A stretch of DNA of 64,000 nucleotides, from NCBI GenBank assembly GCA_021292165.1, contig CM037880.1:224284467-224348466 (forward strand), in the 5' to 3' direction. Source of the DNA: Shinisaurus crocodilurus. Its lineage: Eukaryota > Chordata > Lepidosauria > Squamata > Shinisauridae. Under the pieces are notes generated by a model, which made no database searches, was not told the origin of the DNA, and worked only from the letters and a program-made list of their open reading frames with translations. The translations under genes and the position numbers were made by a program. Below, piece by piece: positions 9,748-19,765 of this stretch. Position 1 is the first letter of the stretch, and each line of letters starts with the position of its first letter.

Positions 9748-10341
9748 TTGCATGTTCAGTGTGCAGCGGCTGCATGGATGCTCCTCTGAAGAATGGTTGG
9801 CTTGGTTGCTGATCGTGGGAGGAGCCCTTTCTGGGAATGTTTGGACTCTGCATGCTCAGATGCATGAGCACACCTCATGCACTGAGGGAGTTGCAGGGTC
9901 ATGCCGGGCAGCCACCCCTCCCTGGCCAGCCATGCATTCAGCATGCGTGAGAAGGGGCCAGGCACAGGCGCTGCTGCATGCATGTGGAACTCCTCTACGT
10001 GCGGGGTATCCTGAACCAAGCAGGATCCCCCTTGCATGGGAGGGCTCTATGCACGTATGCTGGTACATGCATCGGGCCCTTTCTCACATGCACCCACTGT
10101 GCAGGTGACGGGGGAATCTTGCCACCAGGTGGGGTGGTGATGCGGGAGGTGCTAAGCCACAGATTCCTTGACTACATGAGGGGCTTCATCTGAATCCCCC
10201 TTCTGATAATATTCAATAAATCCATGAACAGAACACTTCTAAGCAGAGTCAGCTTGCATGGAAGTAGGACCCCCCCCCCCCCGCCACAGTCCCAAAGGAC
10301 ATCCCAGGATCATTCACAATGTCCCAGGGGATGCTGGGATG
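9748..10341. other. Non-coding, no clear feature
   Basis: Unique-looking sequence with many short ATGCAT/TGCATG words and a C run at 10270-10282. No gene or known repeat is recognised. Confidence 0.4.
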
Positions 10342-10506
10342 CAGGGCCAGTGCTACCATTAGGCCAACTAGGCAGCTGCCTAGGGCGCAGGGCTAAAGGG
10401 GGCGCCAGAAACGCCTAAAAAACAAACAAACATCGCTCTCAAGTGGGAGGGGGGCGCTAAATATCTGATCTTGCCTAGGGCACCAAACTGCCTTGCACCG
10501 TTCCTG
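10342..10506 (+). mobile_element. 165-bp hAT-type MITE, copy 1
   Basis: Starts CAGGGCCAGTGCTACCATTA and ends CACCGTTCCTG, an inverted terminal pair. The flanks are the perfect 8-bp duplication CTGGGATG (10334-10341 and 10507-10514), which is the hAT hallmark. There is no coding capacity. A full set of copies lies at 12445, 28519, 42479 and 42980. Confidence 0.92.
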
Positions 10507-10774
10507 CTGGGATGCCATTCTCAGGGGAGTGCAGGCAGGTCATGAGGCGGGGCTCAGCTTCAGGATTTCCAGGCATGCTCTCTCAAATTGCAGGCACCCC
10601 AGAACCTAATTGCTTCCCTGACTGACGGTTTTGGTTTTGTGATGGGCAAGTTGGTATTTAGGAGCTTTCTTAATGAGTATTCAGAAGGAGCTCAGCAGTT
10701 TCCCAAGCATTCTCTCCCAGATCATACCATTGGTTCATGTGTGGTGGCACATGGATGACCCTTATCATATGGCC

Positions 10775-10860
10775 TTCTGGGAACTGTAGTTCTCAGCAAC
10801 AGTTCTGGGAACTGTAGTTCTCAGCAACAGTTCTGGGAACTGTAGTTCTCTCAGCAGCAG
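10775..10860 (+). repeat. 28-bp tandem repeat, three units
   Basis: Three adjacent near-identical units of TTCTGGGAACTGTAGTTCTC plus CAGCAACAG. Unit lengths are direct and unspaced, so this is a minisatellite, not a CRISPR array. Confidence 0.9.
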
Positions 10861-11102
10861 ACATGGCTGAGAACCACTTAGAAATTCAACAACCCCAAAC
10901 AAAAACACCAGGGAATAAGGGAGAAAGTGTCCACTTAACTATTTGCAAGAAACAATTGAGAGAATTGGCTCAAACAAAGGAGCTACTAATGTTCACCGTA
11001 CAGCTGCTTGGATGAGTAGCCTGGTCATGTGGTTAACAGCACTGAGAGAAAAAGGTTAACAATTGGCACATGCACCTAGAGAGTAAAGGGAGTTGGCATC
11101 TA
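10861..11102. other. Non-coding, no clear feature
   Basis: AT-richer unique-looking sequence between the minisatellite and the next CR1 fragment. Nothing is recognised. Confidence 0.4.
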
Positions 11103-11215
11103 GTCACAGAATCATAGAATCATAGAAAAGTAGAGTTGGAAGGGGCCTACAAGGCCATCGAGTCCAACTCCCTGCTCAATGCAGGAAACCAGTCCCTTGA
11201 AATCTGCATGCACAG
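11103..11215 (-). mobile_element. CR1 3' end fragment
   Basis: Minus-strand CR1 terminus: AATCATAGAATCATAG repeats followed by AGTAGAGTTGGAAGGGGCCT and GCCATCGAGTCCAACTCCCT. It is immediately followed by the hAT element at 11227. Confidence 0.85.
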
Positions 11216-11226
11216 AATCTCATTTT

Positions 11227-11766
11227 CAGGGATGTTGAAGAGTCCTTGGTCTCGAGTCACGAGTCGAGTCACGAGTCTTTGGACCCGAGTCTCGAGTCCG
11301 AGTCCGAGTCCTTGGTCCAAAATGGTGACTCACGAGTCACGAGTCACGAGTCCCTCCCAAAACTGACTCCACGAGTCCCTATTAAAATCAATGGGGTTTT
11401 CCCCCAACAAAATAAGGCTACTTCAGATGTGTGGCAGGCTTAAATAAATTCTAGGCACAAGTGTGCCTTTTTATTTCAAAACTCTGCAACTGATTTTGGC
11501 AAGAATAGACCAGGCAGACAAACCCAAAATGCCTGAAAGGTTGCATTTTAGGGAAATGATTTTAAAAAATAAACTTGCTGTACTTCCTAAAACCTATCCA
11601 TGTTGCATTTGAGGAACACGATTTTGGAACACGAGTCCTTGGTCTCGAGTCCCGAGTCGAGTCTCTAGTCCCATTGAAAATATTGGGACTCAAGTCCGAG
11701 TTGAGTCAGAGGGGGGACTCAGTCCAACTCATGAGTCGAGTCCTCGAGTCCGAGTCCCCATCCCTG
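11227..11766. mobile_element. hAT-type element with GAGTC-array ends, copy A
   Basis: 540-bp non-autonomous element bounded by CAGGGATG ... CATCCCTG. The exact 8-bp target duplication CTCATTTT lies at 11219-11226 and 11767-11774. Both ends are packed with the 5-mer GAGTC in CGAGTC and ACGAGTC contexts (about 11238-11370 and 11631-11753). The middle (about 11375-11625) is AT-rich and shared with copy B at 58931-59708 (for example GGCACAAGTGTGCCTTTTTA). There is no transposase ORF. Such subterminal arrays are, in known hAT elements, transposase-binding sites; that function is inferred here. Confidence 0.9.
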
Positions 11767-11774
11767 CTCATTTT

Positions 11775-12444
11775 ACATGCTAAGCCAGAGAGGAACTTTG
11801 GGCAGCGGTGGGGGGGGCATAGCACTTGGTCCATACCATTATGAGCTGAGCTGGACAAATTTGTAGCCTGAATCAGGTAATTCTGAACCTTGGCTGCACC
11901 ATTATTTGATTTACTTGCCTTACAGGTGCTTGGAATAGCACCTGCCATTCCCTCCCCGCGATAAAGGTGCTAGACATGTCTCTGGACCACTTGTCACATT
12001 GGGCCAGACTGCCGAGGGACAAAGCAAGGCTCTCCATCATGTCTTGTTCATCTACAAAGTCCTGTGCACATTGGTGGTTAAACAACAAAACAGCAACTTT
12101 AAACGGAGGCAGACGCCTTAGGAAACCTTGCCGTTTAGTTAAAAATTGCATTGGATACAATCTACTACTAACTGGATTGGAGGGCCGGATGAGTTCATAC
12201 CACAGGAATTTCTGTCCTTAGCGTCCTTTAGCTTCCAGCTAATGATAGCAGTGGCACAAGGGTGTTTAGACTGCAATACTCCAAACACATGACCAGGGAT
12301 GGGGGAGAAATTAGTTCCGTTCACATTGTAATGTGAACTTACCTGATTTTGCGCTTTTGAACCGATGTAGGGGCTGCAACTCAGGGCACAAGCCAGTGGG
12401 GATGCCCATAGCTCTCCGAACTTGGAGGATCACAGGCATCCTGT
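11775..12444. other. Non-coding, no clear feature
   Basis: Unique-looking sequence between two hAT-type insertions. Only short, unsupported reading frames are present. Confidence 0.4.
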
Positions 12445-12611
12445 CAGGGCCGGTGCTACCATGAGGCCAACTAGGCAGCTGCCGAGGGCGCGGGGCTAAA
12501 GGGGGCGCCAGAAACGCCTTGAAAAAAAAACACAGCACTCTCAAGTGGGAAGGGGGGCCCCCTAAATATCTGATCTTGCCTAGGGCACCAAACTGCCTTG
12601 CACCGGCCCTG
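12445..12611 (+). mobile_element. 165-bp hAT-type MITE, copy 2
   Basis: CAGGGCCGGTGCTACCATGA to GCACCGGCCCTG, with perfect 8-bp duplication CATCCTGT at 12437-12444 and 12612-12619. Same family as 10342-10506. Confidence 0.95.
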
Positions 12612-12619
12612 CATCCTGT

Positions 12620-13306
12620 GCAGGCTGGGAGGAGCTAGACGACTGATTTCAGCCATCTACCTGTGGCTCTTCGGAGGGGGAGGCACTGCCAGGACACCTC
12701 ATGTCTTGGTGGCGCTGGTCTCTTCCCCTCCCTGCCTCCCCCCCCCACCGGAACGCCCGCTAAATCCCTTCTCTGAGGTTGCTCTTACCACCCCAGAGAA
12801 GCAGCTGGCATGGTTCTTCCTGTGCTGGCTGCGGGGGTGGGTGGGTGAGGATCTGAGTGCGGATCCTCAGCTCTGAGCGTGGAGCTGTTTTCTGACCTCA
12901 GAGCTGGGAATCCGAAAAACCGTATGGCCCGCTAGATGCTCTCTCGGGGCCGTAGGATTGCTCTGCCCACTTCTCCACAAGTGCAGTGGAGTTCTCCAAC
13001 CATAAAACACATACAAAATCCATACATTAGGGGAAAGTGCACACAGGACGTGTATATTAGTGAAAGTAACATTCAAAAATGCATTATATTAAGAAACTTG
13101 CTTGCAAAAAGTGTGTATGTTAGGCAACACTGTGTCCATATGCATGCATGAGGAGAAATGAGCTCAGAAATGCCTATGCAATTCTCAAAGCTGGGAAGAA
13201 ATGCACTAACAATTGGGGAAATTCTCAAAGTTTGAGGAAAAACTGAAGGTAAGACTGGGAAAATGAGAAACTGAGAGAAACCAAAATTGCCAGATTTGTC
13301 CATTTC
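12620..13306. other. Non-coding, no clear feature
   Basis: The first half is GC-moderate unique sequence. About 12995-13300 is A-rich with many short repeats of the type AAATGCATTA and GAGAAACTGAGAG. It may be an old repeat, but I cannot name it. Confidence 0.4.
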
Positions 13307-13642
13307 TCATCATCATCAGGCAATCACTCGTGACTGAGTAAGATTGTCTTCCAGGGTAAAAGGAGGAAATTCTAAAGAAGATTGTGTAGACTCTAGTGAT
13401 GGTGATGGGTCCGTAAGTAACTGTGGAGGCCAATTCTAGATCCACACAGCTTCCCACAGTGAGGACACAGGTTACCAGATGGAAGATGGTCCTGTAAAGG
13501 ATTCATTTGACCTGCTTTTCGCTTAGCACATTCTCCCTTTCACCTTGCACTTGAGCTTCTTCAAAGTCCATGGAACCTTTGTGAAAGGCCAACCTCCAGT
13601 TAGATCGTTCATGGGCCAGAGCTTCCCAGTTTTCGATGTTTA

Positions 13643-14625
13643 TGTTGGATAACTAAAATTGCAGTCAAAACCTATGGCTCATGTTTCACCAGGTAATTGG
13701 GTGAAATGGTTAAGATCACTGATACCTTCTAGGGTGGTTTTCCTAGAAGGTACTCATTGAATTATTAACAGCCTGAACAGGAAGTGGGCATTGCTCCCAG
13801 CTTCTTCCTCTTTCTGTTCAGACTCGTGAGTGTGGCACCACCAGGTTGTTGTCTCCACGTGATCCTTGTAGCAGCATGTAGCCAGAGTTGCTGGTCTGAA
13901 CTCCACAAGTTCAGACCCCAAGTATTTCCAAATGAACTTGTAACCAACTGTAAGAGATGCTTTTAAGCCTGCCTGAATGAAACTGCATAATCTGAGTGAG
14001 TAAATGTTACTTTTAACTTTTACAAGACTGTGTCTCTGATTATTGTTCTGAGGGAGAGAAAAGGGGGCAAAACCAGGGAAATCCAGTCTGCCTGAAAGCA
14101 TCTGAGGGGAGATATGATCGCACTCTTCCAGTATTTGAAGGGATGTCACACAGAGGAGGGCAAAGATCTCTTCTCGTTCATCCCAGTTTGCAGAACACAG
14201 AATAATGGGCTCAAGTTAGAGGAACCTAGATTCCACCTAAACATCAGGAAAAATTTCCTGACTGTCAGAGCAATAAGACAATGGAATCAACTACCTAGGG
14301 AGGTGGTGGGCTCTCCCAGTCTGGAGGCATTCAAGGTGCAGCTGGACAGCCATCTGTCAGGGATGCTTTGACCTGGATTCCTGCATTGAGCAGGGGGTTG
14401 GACTCGATGGCCTTGTAGGCCCCTTCCAACTCTACTTTTCTATGATTCTATGATTCTATGATTCTATGATCCTGGATTACCAAATGCTAATTGGCTAACA
14501 CTAGCCAAATCTAAGCTTCTTTTAAACTGGAAAGGGACTCTACTCTGCTGATCTCACTAACGTGAGATAGGAAGGATATTACTCCACAATATATCCTCTC
14601 CTAGTATCTTTTTCAAGTCCCAACA
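13643..14625 (+). mobile_element. Solo LTR inside the RTE LINE
   Basis: Begins TGTTGGATAAC and ends AAGTCCCAACA, giving matching TGTTGG/CCAACA ends. The 5-bp duplication GTTTA lies at 13638-13642 and 14626-14630, and removing the insert restores the LINE sequence seen uninterrupted at about 62010. Without the CR1 fragment nested in it (14104-14472) the LTR is about 614 bp. A possible AGTAAA poly(A) signal lies near 13998; orientation is uncertain. No internal retroviral genes remain. Confidence 0.8.
14104..14472 (+). mobile_element. CR1 LINE 3' end nested in the solo LTR
   Basis: Close relative of the copy at 8090-8447: same ORF end (LKGCHTEEGKDLFSFIPVCR), same 3' UTR and terminal TTCTATGA repeats. 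It sits inside the LTR at 13643-14625, which makes it the youngest layer of a three-layer nest. Confidence 0.92.
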
Positions 14626-15335
14626 GTTTATATTGCATTTTTTTAGATTAGCCTTATGAACATCTTTAAACCTCTTATATTGACCACCGATATTCCGCTT
14701 TCCATCCTTGAGTTGGGAATAAAGTAACTGCTTTGGGAGACGGCAGTCAGGCATTCGAACAACATGACCGGTCCACTGAAGTTGGCGTTGAAGGATCATT
14801 TTTTCAACGCTAGTAGTCTTTGCTTCTTCCAGTACACTGACATTTGTTCGCCTATCTTCCCAAGTAATTTGCAGGATTTTCCGGAGGCAACGTTGATGAA
14901 ATCTTTCAAGGAGGTGGAAGTGATGTTTATAGATAGTCCATGTTTCACAGGCATACAATAAAGTTGGTAATACAATGGCTTCATAAACCAGTGTTTTGGT
15001 CTTCTTACAAATATCCCAATCCTCGAACACTCTATGTTTCATTCGAGAAAGCGCGGCACTTGCGGAGCTCAAATGATGCTGGATTTCACTGTTGATGTTA
15101 GCTGTAACAGAAAGATAGCTGCCAAGATAGAGAAAACTGAAGAAATTCAACAACTTGCAGAATCTCATGATGCACGGGGCTTTTTTAAGGCCACAAGGGC
15201 CATTTATGGACCAAAAACCTATGGTACAAACCCTTTACAATCAAAAGATGGCACCAAACTCTTAAAAGACAAAGAGTCTATTGCACTGTGTTGAAAAGAG
15301 CATTATTATGACCTTTTAAATCCATTTCTACCCAT

Positions 15336-15608
15336 GGCTAATAAGACAGTCCAATTCTATGCGTGTTTACTCAGATGTAAGTCACACTGGGTTAAATGGG
15401 GCTTACTCCCTAGTAGGTGCGTTTAGGATCGCTACCTGAACATTTCAAGATTATGGGCACAATTCATCCACTGTTAAGCAACTTGACGAAGCGTCCACTT
15501 AAGTCCCCCATTAAAATATGGCAATTAACAATGCCGTGCTTTGGGCCAGTTGTGGCCCTGCCCTGAGTGTGTGAATGAATGCGTGTGTGTCTGTGTGCAA
15601 AAAGCATT
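15336..15608. other. Non-coding with a possible repeat relic
   Basis: About 15350-15430 (CAATTCTATGCGTGTTTACT ... GGGCTTACTCCCTAGTAGG) looks like a dispersed reptile repeat, but I cannot name it. The rest is unremarkable. Confidence 0.35.
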
Positions 15609-15616
15609 GGCTACAC

Positions 15617-15751
15617 CAGTGTTCTCCAACCTTGGGTCCCCAGATGTTTTTGGCCTACAACTCCCAGCATGCCCCAGCCAGCATAGCTGGCTGGGGCATG
15701 CTGGGAGTTGTAGGCCAAAAACATCTGGGGACCCAAGGTTGGAGAACACTG
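15617..15751. mobile_element. Perfectly palindromic hAT-type MITE
   Basis: 135 bp made of two 66-bp arms that are exact reverse complements, separated only by ATA. The ends are CAGTGTTCTCCAACCTTGGG and its complement. The flanks GGCTACAC (15609-15616) and GCCTACAC (15752-15759) are an 8-bp target duplication with one mismatch. There is no coding capacity. Short, internally deleted relatives lie at 34515 and 48573. Confidence 0.9.
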
Positions 15752-15759
15752 GCCTACAC

Positions 15760-17310
15760 AGTGCCACAACAAGAACCCCAATTCGTTATAATAAGAAATC
15801 ATTACAGACCCCACTAAGACAAAACATGCCTTGCTGAGCCCAACCAACACAGCAGGTCAAGGGGCGGAAGGAGAAACAAGCATTCCCCCCCCCCCCCAAA
15901 AAAAAAAACAACAGCTGGAGATTATTCACTGATCCAGGCAGCAGCACGTTTAAGCCAGGTTAAAAGGCCTTTTTCATACAACAGGTCATTAACCTGTGGG
16001 ATTCATTGCCACATGATATTACTGCGGCTGTTATATGAATGTGAATCTGAATCTTTTGTAAAGCAGAGCAGGACCGGGGCATTCCCTTGCTTTTTATAAA
16101 CTGTCTGACGTGTGTGAATCTGTGAGTGGGGTGAGGATTTGCAGTTTGGCAGACTGGAACACAATGGCAACATCTGAGACCTGCTCAATAGGGTGCCAAA
16201 GCTGCAGCAGCAAGCTCTGTTTGCCCACTGGACTCTCTCCCTCTTTCTCATGAGTTTGCAGGAGCTGCCAGATCCGTTCCAAAAGGAGAGGCGCTGGAGC
16301 CTGGAGCTCAAACTTGCCTAGAAGCTGGGTGCCCAGTGGCTTGGAAACCTTTCTCCCTATTCCCAGGCCTGTGGGAGCTGGCTGGGGCTACTCCATGGCA
16401 GGAAGAGGAGGACTCTGCACATGCTCAGGAGCACTGTACCATTGCTTCCTAAGTTCCAGCACTGCTGAACACCGACCTTCAGAAAAGTTTCTGGGGCTAC
16501 ATTCTGATGAACCATGGGAAGAACACTCGTGACTCGGCACATTAAAACAGGGGTAGGCAACATGGTGCCCACGGGCCCCAGTGCAGCCCCAGACACCTTC
16601 CCTGGTGCCTGTGTCCCTCCCACTTTTAAAAAAAATTAACAAAGTTTCTTACTGACAGCTGGGATCTGTGCAAGCAGTGGCAGCACAAGAGGGCTACATC
16701 TCCTGCCATTGCCCAGCCGGCATGGAGTCGTAATCCAGCACATCTGGAGAGCCCTAGGTTGGGTGAGGCCTTAGGCGGCCGCGGGCGCCATGCACTCAGC
16801 CTCAGTGCTCAGCGGTGGGGGACCGTGGCGGGCGAGGCAGGGAGAGCACTTCACCCGCCGGCTGAAGCGTCAGAGAACTGCCCCCTCTTCCCCGAACAGG
16901 GCTCCAGCGTGCCAGGGTGGCAGCTGCACTCTGGGCTCTGGACTACTGACTCCCAAAAATGCCAGAAGTGTGAGGGCTGCATGTGCTCCATCAGTGGCGA
17001 GGGATGCACTCCACATGCTCAAGGCACCCTGTTTGCTCCACACATCTCAGCGCTCAGCCCAGGCGATGAAGCCAGTTCTGGCGGCCGTGCTGTAGTGGAG
17101 CTGCCAAGCTGTCACCAAGACCAAATGGCAAAACGGGTTCTCTACAGCAGCCCGTCAGAGCCGCCGCCTGGCCTGTGTCCGTGCCCCATCTTGAAGGCCC
17201 ATCCCAAGCAGCCTCTGGGTTGCTGCCCTCTGTACTGTCTGGACACGTGGCCGGTGCTTGTAGTCCTCCCGCGTGAGGAGCTCTCTGCATGGGTTGTGCA
17301 TCCAATCTTA
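15760..17310. other. Non-coding, no gene
   Basis: Contains a C run followed by an A run (15886-15910) and a possible diverged MITE relic (about 16690-16755, CATGGAGTCGTAATCCAGCA). The two reading frames of 100-185 residues around 16760-17316 match nothing I know and lie in GC-rich sequence without splice or start support. Confidence 0.4.
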
Positions 17311-17318
17311 GACTAGAC

Positions 17319-18509
17319 CAGTGATGGCGAACCAACCTATGGCACGGGTGCCACAGCTGGCACGCAGGGACCTCTCTGTGGGCACTCGAGCCATTGGTCA
17401 CCAGATCGCGAAAAGACCGTCCCCTTCTGCAAAACACTAGTGATCTTGTTCTTTCTCACAGTGTGGAACAGAATGATTTTATTCTAGAATTCCTGTTACA
17501 GAATTCTTTTCTACATTGTTATCACATTTAAAAGATTTTGAAGAATGATGCACAGAGCAAGGCTTGGATGTAAAGCCCTAACAGTTGACCTGAGTGCTGC
17601 ATGTGTTGCTCTCAAGTCTCAAACTAACAGAGTATGAGCCAAGGTTTGACAAATTATCAGCACGCATGCAATAGCAAAAATCACATTAATTGTGCAAAAG
17701 CATGCCCAATGCAAACTTTTACCTAATGCAGTGTTTGCAGTCCAAAACATAAAGTGTTTAAAATGTGTTAAGCACGTTTAGTTTTCTTGTTTATCTTGCT
17801 CATCCTAGTACAGGTTGACTTTTTTACTTTTACTACCGTAATCCGACACCTGTAGAAGCAGGGAAAGGACCCGGGGTAAAGCTTGCCCCATACAATTTCA
17901 GTCTGGCATATAATCATTTTACAAGTTGAGAATCCCTTATCCAAAAATACATGTGCCTAATTATTTAAAAAGTTTGTACAAATTCCCTTCAGGCTATGTG
18001 TACAATGTACAGTAATACCTCGGATTGCAAATAACTTGGTCTGAGAGCGTTTTGCAAGACAAGCAAAAAAAATTTAAAAAAATTGACTTGATAAACGAGC
18101 AAGGTCTTGCAAGACAAGTCATAGGGATGTAACTGCTCGCCTCGAGCGGGCGTAGCGGGCCGAAATCGGCCCCGCTCACGCCTGCCAGAGACTCGCTTTG
18201 ATATAAGAGTGTTTTGGATTACAAGCACGTTTCCGGAACGAATTATGCTCTCAATCCTGTAGTACTATAATAATTTTTTGAGTTGATTTTTTTTTCAACA
18301 AAAAACTGTTTGTACCATTGAAAGCTCTGTTATTGTGTTTTTCTTTAAAGACAAAAGATGTTAATTAGTTCGGACAACTATATGAGTTGTTTTTCTAAAA
18401 CTAAAACCTCAGTATTCAGGTTTAATTGCAGTGTTGGCACTTTGAAATAAATAAGTTGGTTTTGTGTTGCAGTTTGGGCACTCGGGCTCAAAAAGGTTCA
18501 CCATCACTG
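17319..18509. mobile_element. hAT-type DNA transposon, non-autonomous, copy 1
   Basis: Ends are CAGTGATGGCGAACC and GGTTCACCATCACTG, an inverted pair. The perfect 8-bp duplication GACTAGAC lies at 17311-17318 and 18510-18517. The interior is AT-rich without a transposase frame. It aligns along its length with the copy at 46782-47704, except for an extra 250-bp TA-flanked insert at 18010-18259. Confidence 0.93.
18010..18259. mobile_element. TA-flanked MITE nested in the hAT element
   Basis: 250-bp segment beginning CAGTAATACCTCGGATTGCA and ending CTCTCAATCCTG, with TA at 18008-18009 and 18260-18261. The sister hAT copy has the undisturbed site TGTAGTACTA near 47454, so insertion with TA duplication is shown directly. 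The right end looks shortened relative to the left. Tc1/mariner-type assignment is inferred from the TA duplication. Confidence 0.8.
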
Positions 18510-18517
18510 GACTAGAC

Positions 18518-19039
18518 GGAACTGACTTCCACACAGAGGTTGTGGAACACATGAAGTGGCCCTGAGCCTTCCCTAGACATGGGTTTAAGAAAGTCCTCTT
18601 TACCTGGGCTGAGAATGACTAGGAGGTTCTTTTGATAGCTTGCTGTGTTGTCTGGGGTGGTTTTAAATATTTAAGTAATTTTATTTCACAGTTGCAATTG
18701 GTATTATCTACCCAGAACCTTCAGGGATGGAGTGGCTAATTAATGAATGAAGAAACAGCAGCAACAAAGGCGCACAGAGGAAGGCACTACCAGGTACAAT
18801 CTCAGGCCTTTTGGTGCACCACCAGCGATCCAAGCCAGCCGTCAGCGCCCAAACCCCAAACAGGCCCCCACCTGCTCCTCTCGGACCCCCAGACTTGAAT
18901 GACCCCGAGCCTTCCCATGTGTCACTATTGCCACATCCCCAAAGCATGTGGTGGCACCACCGGCAAGCCCCCTGCCCGGAGACTGGGAATCGCAAAGCGC
19001 CCTCCTTTGGTTGTGCAATGATCATTAAGCAGGTAAGTG
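18518..19039. other. Non-coding, no clear feature
   Basis: Unique-looking or very old repeat sequence. Nothing is identified with confidence. Confidence 0.4.
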
Positions 19040-19240
19040 CAGTAATTGAGCCTTGAATGTTGCCAAGAAGAGCTGATTTCAGCTAAACGGGGGAGAAAGA
19101 TACAGGCCCCGCTCATTTGCATAATAATAGTCTAGGAGGCAAAGCAACACGAGAGCGGCTTGTCTGCTGTTAAATGAAAGAGCTTCATTAGCATTTAATT
19201 TTCACTCTCACAGTTTATATGGGAAGCCAAGAAGCCAAGG
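19040..19240. promoter_or_regulatory. Candidate enhancer with POU octamer
   Basis: Repeat-free AT-rich patch with the octamer ATTTGCAT (19115-19122, reverse of ATGCAAAT) followed by AATAATAG, then CTTCATTAGCATTTAATTTT. No ORF. Octamers plus TAAT cores are common in neural enhancers bound by POU and homeodomain factors; function here is inferred. Confidence 0.35.
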
Positions 19241-19683
19241 GCTGCTGCAGCCCTGACTAACCCCCCACCCCAACCTAGCCAACAGGAGCACACAAGGAAA
19301 TGGGGGTGGGGGCAGTCAGGATTTGGGCAATCAGATGCTGGCCAAGAGAGGCCTTGGAGCTTGCCGTTCGCCCCTCCCCCCTCTCTCCAGGCATCTCAGG
19401 TAATTGTCTGAAGACCAATAGCTCTGTGGTCCCACGGACTGGAGTGCGGAGGGCGTCCAGTGTGTGGTGGGTGTACTGCAGTTGTAGCCAACTGCATGTG
19501 TGTGTCTGCGTGTAAATCAGCCTGTTCCACCTTTTCCAGACCCACTAAAATAACCCAGTCCCATTAGATTCCCTTCCACCACCAAGGCCCATGCTTGGAT
19601 GTGAAGGAACAGATTGTCTGAATCCTCCCGTATATCCTGTAGGCCGGATCACATGGTCACTTTGCTTGTGCTCAGTCCCCTCC

Positions 19684-19711
19684 AACACACACACACACAC
19701 ACACACACACC
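19684..19711. repeat. (AC)n microsatellite
   Basis: About 14 AC units. Confidence 0.95.
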
Positions 19712-19765
19712 TGATGAGCAAAATACTTCACCTGAACTGGAGCAGGGGAAGCTGACACACATGCA

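Larger units (their letters stand above)
13307..15335. mobile_element. RTE-type LINE, 5' part inverted, split by a solo LTR
   Basis: The minus-strand 3' part occupies 13307-13642 and 14631-15139. It includes the C-terminal finger segment, TGHVVRMPDCRLPKQLLYSQ, LPTLLYACETWT and the 3' UTR ending in a CATCATCATC run at 13307. At 15139 the orientation flips: 15139-15335 reads on the plus strand as EEIQQLAESHDARGFFKATR ... LQSKDGTKLLKDKES, a segment that lies upstream of the reverse-transcriptase domain in this LINE family. An inverted 5' piece whose RNA-5' end abuts the junction is the twin-priming signature. The body is interrupted by the solo LTR at 13643-14625. It is decayed and non-functional. 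Clade naming (RTE-like, related to Bov-B) rests on motif memory. Confidence 0.8.

Noticed and set aside
9508..9812. Poly-Glu, poly-Arg and poly-Phe frames
   Set aside because: Translations of a GAA/GAG microsatellite.
10775..10860. Short direct repeats that could suggest a CRISPR-like array
   Set aside because: Units are adjacent with no spacers, in a vertebrate genome; minisatellite.
14557..15168. Intact-looking 203-residue frame as a gene
   Set aside because: It is RTE LINE coding sequence joined by chance to LTR sequence at its end (after 14631).
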